From: Acidobacteriota bacterium
Lineage (GTDB): Bacteria > Acidobacteriota > UBA890
Direction of reading: 5' to 3'
Assembly: GCA_030609765.1 (NCBI GenBank)
Contig: JAUWTE010000145.1
Span: 1-7,482 of the forward strand
Length of the DNA stretch: 7,482 bases
The translations under genes were made by a program, and so were the position numbers. The notes below the pieces were generated by a model that saw only the letters and a program-made list of their open reading frames with translations, was not told where the DNA came from and ran no database searches. This document shows, piece after piece, positions 1-5,499 of this stretch (positions within the stretch are counted from its first letter, which is position 1; the number at the start of each line of letters is the position of its first letter).

Positions 1-150
1 CCGCTGAAGTCGGTGAGCGGGGTTCTGGTATCGGGCGGCATGGATGTACATATGTTCAAGGCCGGGTACAGCTATTGCCCGCAGTGCAAGAACGCTTCCT
101 GCCAGGCCCGCATGGAACGACTGATGGCTTCGGAACGAGACAGCGCCTGA
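1..150 (+). CDS. C-terminal tail of a probable B12-dependent methionine synthase activation-domain protein (partial)
   Basis: Only the last 49 residues are in the window; the frame is open from base 1 to a TGA at 148-150. The tail starts PLKSVSGVLVSG, which resembles the conserved P-x-x-SVSG-x-x-x-S segment near the end of the MetH reactivation domain (WPGASVSGFYFS in E. coli MetH, from memory). It then has a cysteine cluster, C26-x2-C29-x4-C34, followed by an arginine. As I recall, free-standing activation-domain proteins of anaerobes with split methionine synthases end in a similar cluster. Such a domain binds S-adenosylmethionine and remethylates cobalamin that has been oxidised to cob(II)alamin. 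The next gene, 12 bp downstream, is a corrinoid protein and the one after that a homocysteine methyltransferase, which fits this role. The identity rests on a short tail plus context. The cysteine cluster might instead bind zinc or an iron-sulfur centre in an unrelated protein. Confidence 0.55.
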   Translation, partial: PLKSVSGVLVSGGMDVHMFKAGYSYCPQCKNASCQARMERLMASERDSA

Positions 151-162
151 AAGAGAGGACCG

Positions 163-798
163 ATGGACCTGCTGAAGGAGATTTCGGAATCCCTGCAGAA
201 GGGAGACGACGCCAAGGTCGGCGAGCTCACGCAGAAAGCGATCGACGAGGGGATGGTGCCCAAGGAGATTCTCGACGATGGCCTGATCGCCGGCATGGAT
301 GTCATCGGCAAGAGGTTTCGCGCCCACGAGATCTTCCTTCCCGACGTGCTGCTTTCAGCACGCGCGATGTATGCCGGCATGGATCTCCTGAAGCCCCTGT
401 TCTTGCGGGATGAGGTTCCGAGTATCGGCAAGGTCGTGCTCGGCACCGTGCAGGGTGATCTGCATGACATCGGCAAGAACCTCGTTAGCATCATGCTCAA
501 GGGAGCGGGCTTCGAGGTCTTCGATCTCGGCAAGGACGTTCCTCCGGAGGTCTTCGTTGACACCGCCGAGAGGGAAGAGGCCGGCATCATCGGCATGTCC
601 ACGCTCCTGACCACGACGGCCCCGGCGATGGGCCGCGTGATCGAGATCCTCAAGGAGCGCGGCCTCAACGACAAGATCAAGACGATTGTCGGCGGCGCCC
701 CGGTGTCGCAGGATCTGGCCAACGAGATCGGTGCCGACGCCTACGGCTACGATGCAGCAAACGCCGTCGACACCGTCAGAGGAATCGCAGGAGTCTGA
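163..798 (+). CDS. Corrinoid (cobalamin-binding) methyl-carrier protein, MetH/MtbC type
   Basis: This 211-residue cytoplasmic protein has the two-part layout of free-standing corrinoid methyl carriers. Residues 1-85 form a helical cap (with the conserved KRFRAHEIFLPDVLLSA stretch at 50-66), and residues 88-211 form a Rossmann-like B12-binding domain. The base-off/His-on signature is intact at GDLHDIGKN: D99, the lower axial cobalt ligand H101, and G104. The second and third cofactor contacts are S146-x-L148 and the GG of VGGAP (176-180). The cobalt carries a methyl group between a donor protein and an acceptor enzyme. The length is typical for MtbC/MtaC-like proteins. The ATG at 163 is preceded by AGAGAGG (152-158). 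The next gene, a homocysteine methyltransferase, makes homocysteine the likely acceptor. The methyl donor (methyltetrahydrofolate, or a methylamine or methoxy compound) cannot be read from this protein alone. Confidence 0.93.
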   Translation: MDLLKEISESLQKGDDAKVGELTQKAIDEGMVPKEILDDGLIAGMDVIGKRFRAHEIFLPDVLLSARAMYAGMDLLKPLFLRDEVPSIGKVVLGTVQGDLHDIGKNLVSIMLKGAGFEVFDLGKDVPPEVFVDTAEREEAGIIGMSTLLTTTAPAMGRVIEILKERGLNDKIKTIVGGAPVSQDLANEIGADAYGYDAANAVDTVRGIAGV

Positions 799-823
799 AT
801 CCCTTCCAGGAGCGCAGATCACG

Positions 824-1696
824 ATGAAGCTACTTCTCGATCGCTTGCAGGCCGGCGAGATCCTGGTGGGCGATGGCGCAATTGGCAGCATGCTCATCGC
901 TCATGGCCTCGAACCGGGTCAGTGTCCGGACATGATCACCCTCGAGGAGCCCGACGTGATCGCCGCGATCGGCCGCGAGTACCTGGAGGCGGGGGCGGAG
1001 CTACTGACCACCAACACCTTCGGGGCCTCGCCAGCGAAGCTAGCGGATTACGGCCTGGACGACAGAGCAGAAGAGATCAACAGGAACGCAGTCGCCATCC
1101 TGCGCGAGGTCGCCGCGGGCGAGGCCTATGTATCGGCGTCCTGCGGGCCATCGGGGCGCATCCTCGAGCCCTACGGGGACACGTCCGAGGAGGAGCTCTA
1201 CGCTAGCTTCGAGCGCCAGATGAGCGCCGTCACGGATGCCGACGTGATTTGCGTCGAGACCATGTCCGACCTCAGGGAGGCCGCCCTCGCGGTGCGTGCC
1301 GCGAAGGCCATGCAGCCGGACAAGCCCGTCATGGCCACGATGACGTTCGACGAGACGCCCCGGGGCTTCTTCACCATCATGGGCACGAGCGTTACCGACG
1401 CCATCGCGGGCCTCCTGGAGGCCGGAGCCGACGTGGTTGGTTCCAACTGCGGCAACGGCCTGGAGAAGATGATCGAGATCGCCGGCGAGTTTCGTGCCGC
1501 CACCTCGTCGCCGGTGCTCATCCAGTCCAATGCCGGCCAGCCTGTCCTCGTGAAGGGGGCAGTTCACTATCAGGAAGGACCCGATTTCTTCGCCGAGCAC
1601 ACTCCCGACATGATCGCCGCAGGGGCATCGATCATCGGCGGTTGCTGCGGCACGACTCCCGACCACATCCGGGCGGTTCGCAAGGTGATCCAATAG
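824..1696 (+). CDS. Homocysteine S-methyltransferase family protein (zinc-dependent, MetH N-terminal module as a separate subunit)
   Basis: This 290-residue protein corresponds to the homocysteine-binding TIM barrel of MetH and betaine-homocysteine methyltransferase. It should transfer a methyl group from methylcob(III)alamin to homocysteine to give methionine. Family motifs are in order: GDGAIGSML (16-24), LLTTNTFGAS (60-69), SCGPSG (106-111), VETM (144-147), and the zinc-binding GSNCGNG (C209) and GGCCGTT (C274, C275). The spacing of the three zinc cysteines is close to that in E. coli MetH. I chose the ATG at 824 because AGGAG lies at 808-812 and the protein then begins with the usual MKLLLDRLQAGEILVGDG opening. 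A longer in-frame start at 686 would run deep into the corrinoid gene and adds no conserved sequence. The gap to the corrinoid gene is 25 bp. No pterin-binding or B12-binding domain is fused to it. Confidence 0.92.
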   Translation: MKLLLDRLQAGEILVGDGAIGSMLIAHGLEPGQCPDMITLEEPDVIAAIGREYLEAGAELLTTNTFGASPAKLADYGLDDRAEEINRNAVAILREVAAGEAYVSASCGPSGRILEPYGDTSEEELYASFERQMSAVTDADVICVETMSDLREAALAVRAAKAMQPDKPVMATMTFDETPRGFFTIMGTSVTDAIAGLLEAGADVVGSNCGNGLEKMIEIAGEFRAATSSPVLIQSNAGQPVLVKGAVHYQEGPDFFAEHTPDMIAAGASIIGGCCGTTPDHIRAVRKVIQ

Positions 1697-1728
1697 CCCT
1701 ACGACCCCGCGCGAGAGGAGAACAAGCC

Positions 1729-2280
1729 ATGGGCATTCTCGACCTGATACTGGGGAAGGGCACCGACGGATCGCTTCGCATGGGCGAGGTCGACCGCAGC
1801 TCGCCCGAAACCGAGACCGTTCGAAAGATCGTCGATGAGCTCGATGATCTGGAGCCGCAGAGGGCTCGCTATATCGCCTGTTTTTCCTATCTGCTGAGCC
1901 GTGTCGCCCATGCCGATCTGGACATCAGCGACGAAGAGACCGAGGCGATGGAGCGCATCGTTCTCGAACGCGGCCAGCTACCCGAACCACACGTGCTCAT
2001 CGTCGTGCAGATGGCGAAGACGCGCGCAAAGATATTCGGGGCGACGGAAGACTTCCTTGTGGCACGGGAGTTCAACGAGGTGGCCGACAAGAACCAGAAG
2101 CTGGCGCTCGTCGACTGTCTCTTTGCTGTCTCCGCAGCACACGAAGGCATATCGAGTATCGAAGATGCCGAGATCGGCAAGATCGCCAATGAGCTGAAGC
2201 TCTCGCGCGAAGAGGTGGCGTCGCTGCGCAGCGCCTACCAAGATCATCTCAACGTCCTGAAGAGTCCCGAGGGCCATTGA
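1729..2280 (+). CDS. TerB-like (tellurite resistance TerB family) protein
   Basis: This soluble 183-residue protein is mostly alpha-helical. It carries the internal pseudo-repeat of the TerB fold. The first half contains ARYIACFSYLLSRVAHADLD followed by ISDEE (47-70). The second half contains LALVDCLFAVSAAHEGISSI followed by EDAEIGKIANELKLSREE. The acidic residues after each AHAD/AAHEG turn are where TerB proteins bind metal. TerB-like proteins are widespread and only some relate to tellurite; others are thought to sit at the membrane in stress or signalling complexes. The N-terminus MGILDLILGKG is short and hydrophobic and could be a weak membrane-contact helix. The start is well set by AGAGGAG at 1714-1720, 8 bp before the ATG. 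It lies 32 bp after the methyltransferase gene and its stop overlaps the next gene, so it is probably co-transcribed. No link to methionine synthesis is known to me. Confidence 0.82.
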   Translation: MGILDLILGKGTDGSLRMGEVDRSSPETETVRKIVDELDDLEPQRARYIACFSYLLSRVAHADLDISDEETEAMERIVLERGQLPEPHVLIVVQMAKTRAKIFGATEDFLVAREFNEVADKNQKLALVDCLFAVSAAHEGISSIEDAEIGKIANELKLSREEVASLRSAYQDHLNVLKSPEGH

Positions 2281-2729
2281 AAGGCGATCCCTGGTATCAG
2301 GACGGGCTGCGCTTCGAGTGCACTCAGTGCGGCGGGTGCTGCACGGGGTTTCCGGGTACGGTGCGTGTAACCGACGAAGAGATCGAAGTGCTCGCGCGGC
2401 GTCTGGGGATATCGGATAGCGAGTTCCGCAAGGGCTACACCCGGTCCGTGGGGGCAGAGGAGCTGAGCCTGCAGGAGAAGACCAACCTCGACTGCATCTT
2501 CTACGACAGCGCCGCGGGCTGCCAAGTGTACGAGGATCGGCCCAAACAGTGTCGCACGTGGCCGTTCTGGCGCCGGGTCGTTCGCTCGGAGGTAACCTGG
2601 GAGACAGAGGCAGCAAGCTGTCCGGGGATGGACATGGGCCAGCTCTACGATGCTGATTCCATTCGCCGGTTGAGTGAAGACGATGGCTCGATCCTATCGG
2701 CCGTCGAGCCACGGAAGGGAGAAGAGTGA
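2277..2729 (+). CDS. YkgJ family cysteine-cluster protein (putative zinc/iron-chelating domain)
   Basis: The product is 150 residues. It begins, after a short lead, with FECTQCGGCCTGFPG: C15-x2-C18-x2-C21-C22, the hallmark CxxCxxCC of the YkgJ/UPF0153 family (PF03692). Further family cysteines follow: C73 (LDCIFY), C82 and C92 in GCQVYEDRPKQCRTWPFW, and C115 in SCPGM. This set is thought to bind zinc or an iron-sulfur cluster, but the biochemical role of the family is not established. The proposed start is a TTG at 2277 that overlaps the TGA of the TerB-like gene (TTGA). There is no ATG or GTG between it and the cysteine motif, and AAGAG (2260-2264) is only a weak ribosome site. Translation probably depends on ribosomes finishing the upstream gene. 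An even earlier non-ATG start is possible but adds nothing conserved. Confidence 0.9.
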   Translation: MKGDPWYQDGLRFECTQCGGCCTGFPGTVRVTDEEIEVLARRLGISDSEFRKGYTRSVGAEELSLQEKTNLDCIFYDSAAGCQVYEDRPKQCRTWPFWRRVVRSEVTWETEAASCPGMDMGQLYDADSIRRLSEDDGSILSAVEPRKGEE

Positions 2730-3109
2730 TGCCGCAATTGACCCTCCAATACACCGACAATATCGGTTCTCCGGTGGATTTCGACCATCTCTTCTCGCAG
2801 TTGCACGAGGTCCTCTCCGATGTTGCGGGGATCAGGATTGAAAACTGCAAGAGCCGCGCTATGGAGCTTTCCGACTATCGCATCGGGCGTGGTGAGGCCG
2901 GCGGGGCGTTCGTGCATGTCGACGTGGCGATCCTGGCGGGCCGGCCTATTGAAACGAGGGGGGAAATCGGGCGCCGCATGCTCGAGGTTCTGCGCGGCGC
3001 CTATGCCCAACCCTTGGACGAGCTCGATTTGCAGATTACGGTAGAGATACGAGACATGCAGAGCGACCTCTACTTCAAGATTCCTGAAGGCACGCTCACT
3101 CCCCAGTAG
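2729..3109 (+). CDS. 5-carboxymethyl-2-hydroxymuconate isomerase (CHMI/HpcD) family tautomerase
   Basis: This 126-residue protein matches the CHMI family (PF02962) of the tautomerase superfamily along its full length. It starts MPQLTLQYTDNI, so removal of Met would expose the catalytic Pro1. It continues with IENCKSRAMELSDYRIG (37-53), GAFVHVDVAILAGRPIETR (59-77), IGRRMLEVL (80-88), and LQITVEIRDM (101-110). In the homoprotocatechuate pathway CHMI converts 5-carboxymethyl-2-hydroxymuconate to its oxo isomer. No other gene of that pathway is in this window, so the real substrate may differ. The ATG at 2729 overlaps the TGA of the preceding gene (TGATG) and follows a good GGGAG at 2717-2721. 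A GTG at 2726 would place Met next to Met and displace the catalytic proline, so it is unlikely to be the start. Confidence 0.9.
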   Translation: MPQLTLQYTDNIGSPVDFDHLFSQLHEVLSDVAGIRIENCKSRAMELSDYRIGRGEAGGAFVHVDVAILAGRPIETRGEIGRRMLEVLRGAYAQPLDELDLQITVEIRDMQSDLYFKIPEGTLTPQ

Positions 3110-3139
3110 GACGCAGGCCCGCATCAGCTGGAGGCTGAC

Positions 3140-3967
3140 ATGAAAAAGACCCTTCTCACCTTCGTATTCATCTTTGCCGCAGTCGGCGTGCTCTCGGCGC
3201 ACGATATGTTCCTCAGGCTCGACAGCTTCTTTCTGGAGCCCGACAGCGAGGCCACGGTTTCACTCCTGAACGGGACGTTCGTGAACAGCGAGAACGCCAT
3301 CACACGCGATCGAATGATCGATGTGAGCATTGTCGGGCCGGACACCGAAGTGGTGCATCCCGATCCGGCACAGTGGCGGGATGAAGACAACACGGCAAAG
3401 CTCGATTTCACCACCGGCGAGGCCGGCACATACACGATCGGAGTGTCGACAGCGCCCAACATGATCGAGTTGACCGCGGAGGAGTTCAACGACTACCTGC
3501 TGCACGACGGGGTGCTCGACATTCTGGAGTTGCGCAAGAACGAAAAGGATCTCGACGAGCCCGCCCGCGAGCGCTATGCAAAGCACGTGAAGGCGATTGT
3601 CCAGGTCGGCGAGGAGCACAGTTATGGATACGACGCCCGCCTCGGGCATCCGGTCGAGCTGGTGCCGTTGCAGAACCCTTACGACTTGCGTGCCAGCGAC
3701 ACGCTGCAGGTCCTGTTTCTGAAGGATGGCGAACCGATGGCCGGCCAGATCATCTATGCCAGCTACGTGGGGTTCGAGAGAAAGGCCTTTCAGCCCAATA
3801 ATCAACGGGAGGCGGTCCAGACCACGACCGATATCAACGGCGTGGCGCGGATCAGGTTAGACGAGCCCGGACATTGGTACGTCAGGCTCATCCACATGGT
3901 CAAAGTCGATGAGCCCGATGCGGACTACGTGTCCAATTGGGCGACGCTCACGTTCGAGGTCAGGTAG
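3140..3967 (+). CDS. Exported DUF4198 domain-containing protein (NikM/Co-Ni transport-associated-like)
   Basis: The 275-residue product has a clear signal peptide: MKK, a hydrophobic core from L5 to L18, and an SA/HD cleavage site after A20. The mature protein would begin HDMFLRLDSFFLEPDSEATV. This AHD-x-FL opening and the later GHPVELVPLQNPYDL (169-183) and LFLKDGEPMAGQIIYASYVG (192-211) segments match the DUF4198 family (PF10670, COG5266). The C-terminal half resembles an Ig-like beta-sandwich, with TTDINGVARIRLDEPGHWYVRL (229-250) typical of such carrier domains. Some family members lie next to nickel or cobalt uptake genes, but the substrate here is not shown by the sequence. Several histidines (21, 73, 122, 149, 160, 170, 245, 252) could bind metal. 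The start follows GGAGG at 3130-3134. It is the last gene of the tightly packed run, 30 bp after the isomerase. Confidence 0.85.
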   Translation: MKKTLLTFVFIFAAVGVLSAHDMFLRLDSFFLEPDSEATVSLLNGTFVNSENAITRDRMIDVSIVGPDTEVVHPDPAQWRDEDNTAKLDFTTGEAGTYTIGVSTAPNMIELTAEEFNDYLLHDGVLDILELRKNEKDLDEPARERYAKHVKAIVQVGEEHSYGYDARLGHPVELVPLQNPYDLRASDTLQVLFLKDGEPMAGQIIYASYVGFERKAFQPNNQREAVQTTTDINGVARIRLDEPGHWYVRLIHMVKVDEPDADYVSNWATLTFEVR

Positions 3968-4055
3968 CGGCGTAATCAGGTAGCCACAAGATCGACCGGC
4001 GACGAGATCGCATGGTGACGGGCCTTTGCAGTGGACGGGAAGATTAGAGGCGCCT

Positions 4056-4826
4056 ATGCGAAAGAGAGCACTTCGGGCGCGCATGAAGAAGCTCTTCATG
4101 GAGGACTTCACCGCGCGGGACATCGCCGAGCCGCTGCTGTCGTTGGACGACGACAACCCGTTCGCGGAAGCTCTCGAGCTCATGGACGACCAGGACGTCC
4201 GGGCTGTCGGAGTTCGTGTGGACGGCGAGATCGCCGGCTACCTGACCCGCGAGGACCTTGGAGAGGGCACATGCCGGGACCAGATGCACACCTTCGATTC
4301 AGGTTCCCTTCTTGCTGAGGCGACACCCCTGAGAGAGGTGCTCGAGGCCCTTGATAAGGCACCCATCTGCTTCGTGAGTATCCTGGGGGGTCCCGCGGGG
4401 GTAGTCGTTCGTGAGGACATCCAGAAGCCGCCGGTCCGGATGTGGCTGTTCGGTCTGATCGCCATCATGGAAATGAACCTCGGGCGCCAGCTCGAGGAGC
4501 GCTATCCGGAAGCTTCCTGGCGCGAGGTGCTATCACCCGGCCGCTTCGACAAGGCCCTGGAGTTGCTCGCTGAGCGCTCGCGACGCAACCAACTCGTGCG
4601 ATTGAGCGATTGCCTGCAGTTCACCGACAAGGCGCAGATCCTCATCAAGGACCCGGAAGTGCTGCACGAGGCCGGATTCTCCTCGAAAAAGGAAGCGCTG
4701 CGGGCGATCAAAGACCTCCAGTCGCTGCGCAATAATCTGGCCCACGGCCAGGACATCCTGTCCTACGACTGGGAAACCATTCTCGAGTTGTCACGCAAAC
4801 TGGACAGAATCATCTCGAGAATCTAG
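4056..4826 (+). CDS. CBS-like domain protein with a C-terminal HEPN-type (RNNLAH) domain
   Basis: With the ATG at 4056 (AGAGG at 4046-4050) the protein has 256 residues. Residues 17-70 (DFTARDIAEPLLSLDDDNPFxxAxxLM..., then VRAVGVRVDGEIAGYLTREDL) read as a CBS motif. A second, more diverged half follows at 85-121 (LLAEATPLREVLEALDKAPICFVSI, then GGPAGVVVREDIQ). Together they could form a Bateman module that binds an adenine nucleotide. From about residue 128 the protein is helical and ends in the segment IKDLQSLRNNLAHGQDIL. R225-x4-H230 matches the active-site motif of HEPN RNases and related non-catalytic HEPN proteins. A nucleotide-sensing RNase or an RNA- or partner-binding regulator is therefore plausible but unproven. 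No nucleotidyltransferase antitoxin is adjacent. A TTG at 4026 would add ten residues with no better ribosome site. The gene is 88 bp from its upstream neighbour and may have its own promoter. Confidence 0.75.
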   Translation: MRKRALRARMKKLFMEDFTARDIAEPLLSLDDDNPFAEALELMDDQDVRAVGVRVDGEIAGYLTREDLGEGTCRDQMHTFDSGSLLAEATPLREVLEALDKAPICFVSILGGPAGVVVREDIQKPPVRMWLFGLIAIMEMNLGRQLEERYPEASWREVLSPGRFDKALELLAERSRRNQLVRLSDCLQFTDKAQILIKDPEVLHEAGFSSKKEALRAIKDLQSLRNNLAHGQDILSYDWETILELSRKLDRIISRI

Positions 4827-4888
4827 CAGGCCGTGGTGAAAGTGTGGCAGCGCAACTAGACCCATCACACTTTCACCACGGCCTGCTA
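4824..4888. repeat. Perfect 23-bp inverted repeat (long stem-loop)
   Basis: The left arm at 4824-4846 and the right arm at 4866-4888 are exact reverse complements over 23 bp, with a 19-base loop (4847-4865). The left arm starts with the TAG stop codon of the CBS-HEPN gene and contains GGCCGTGGTGAAAGTG. No T-run follows the right arm at once (the next bases are TGCTCCTTCC), so it is not a classical intrinsic terminator. A T-stretch occurs only at 4903-4906. It could stop or slow transcription, protect the 3' end of the upstream mRNA, or be a copy of a dispersed palindromic repeat. Confidence 0.9.
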
Positions 4889-4965
4889 TGCTCCTTCCAC
4901 ACTTTTGCAGACGATGATCCGCGGTGAAAGATGCAGGCTGGCATGTATCTCTCACTTCTCCAGAC

Positions 4966-4972
4966 AAGGAGG
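4966..4972 (+). promoter_or_regulatory. Strong ribosome binding site of the SnoaL-like gene
   Basis: AAGGAGG (followed by GG) lies 8 bp before the ATG at 4981. It is the best Shine-Dalgarno match in the window. It decides between this ATG and an in-frame GTG at 4924, which lacks any comparable site. Confidence 0.85.
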
Positions 4973-4980
4973 GGACTCTC

Positions 4981-5376
4981 ATGTGTGCACCACCAGATGG
5001 GTGGCAAGATGCCATCGCCGCCAACAATCAGGCCGCCATGGATGCGGTCGCCCGCAAGGACGCCGCTGCTTTCGCCGCCGTCTACACAGCGAACGGTAAT
5101 GCATTGCCCCCGAACAGCCCCACTGTGACCGGAACCGCTGCACTGCAGGGATTCTGGCAGGCCGTCATCGACATGGGGATCGCCGCCGTAAAGCTCGAGA
5201 CCGTGGAGCTCGAGGGCTTCGAGGACACAGCCGTCGAGGTGGGAGCCTACACGCTTGAAGGCGAAGGCGGCGCGGTGCTCGACCAGGGCAAGTTCATCGT
5301 CATCTGGAAGCTCGAGGACGGAGCCTGGAAGTGGCATCAGGACATCTGGAACTCGAGTGTCGCACCGGCTGGATGA
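4981..5376 (+). CDS. SnoaL/DUF4440-type small protein of the NTF2-like fold
   Basis: The product is 131 residues with no signal peptide. It follows the pattern of DUF4440/SgcJ-EcaC family proteins: an N-terminal helix pair (AIAANNQAAMDAVARKDAAAFAAVYTANGNALPPNSPTVTG, residues 11-51, abbreviated here as a region), a GTAALQGFWQAVIDMGI helix, then beta strands. It ends with GKFIVIWKLEDGAWKWHQDIWNSS (103-126), which matches the family's Y/F-x-V-x-W-K-x-x-D-G-x-W-K-x-x-x-D-x-W-N-S closing motif. These cone-shaped proteins bind small molecules or act as isomerases or hydrolases; here no substrate can be named. The start is fixed by the strong AAGGAGG. It lies 154 bp after the CBS-HEPN stop, behind the inverted repeat, so it is probably expressed at least partly on its own. 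It converges with the M14 peptidase gene. Confidence 0.83.
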   Translation: MCAPPDGWQDAIAANNQAAMDAVARKDAAAFAAVYTANGNALPPNSPTVTGTAALQGFWQAVIDMGIAAVKLETVELEGFEDTAVEVGAYTLEGEGGAVLDQGKFIVIWKLEDGAWKWHQDIWNSSVAPAG

Positions 5377-5459
5377 GCAAGATACGGCCCGAGCGTAGCG
5401 GCGATCACGCGGGCGCAGAGGACTACCGAGCCGGTCGGGGCACGATTTAGCCGGTGCGA
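5360..5459. repeat. 11-bp inverted repeat spanning the convergent intergenic region
   Basis: TCGCACCGGCT at 5360-5370, in the last codons of the SnoaL-like gene, is the exact reverse complement of AGCCGGTGCGA at 5449-5459. The 78 bases between the arms are GC-rich and hold the 3' end of the gene and most of the convergent gap. It might help to separate the two converging transcripts. The long spacer makes a simple terminator unlikely, and chance is possible in DNA of this composition. Confidence 0.4.
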
Positions 5460-5499
5460 ACCTATCGGTTTGTTTCAGGCGCGACGGAGACGGTGTCGG

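Noticed and set aside
686..823. Longer start for the homocysteine methyltransferase
   Set aside because: The extra 46 codons overlap the corrinoid gene and give a translation unlike the family. The ATG at 824 has its own AGGAG and begins at the usual family N-terminus.
1729..2280. A tellurite-resistance operon
   Set aside because: Only one TerB-like gene is present, with no TerC, TerD or TerZ homologue nearby; the family name should not be read as function here.
1978..2850. Minus-strand open frame of 290 codons
   Set aside because: It lies opposite three genes with clear family motifs, has a low-complexity Arg/Ser/Pro-rich translation and no recognisable motif. It is a shadow frame typical of GC-rich DNA.
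4026..4055. TTG start at 4026 for the CBS-HEPN gene
   Set aside because: No better ribosome site, and the ten extra residues are not part of any domain; the ATG at 4056 has AGAGG close by.
4924..4980. GTG start at 4924 for the SnoaL-like gene
   Set aside because: The only strong ribosome site (4966-4972) lies inside this stretch and serves the ATG at 4981. The extra 19 residues do not resemble the family or a signal peptide.
5459..5472. Small hairpin AACC-TATC-GGTT followed by TGTTT as terminator of the SnoaL-like gene
   Set aside because: The stem is only four pairs and the T-run is interrupted; too weak to call.
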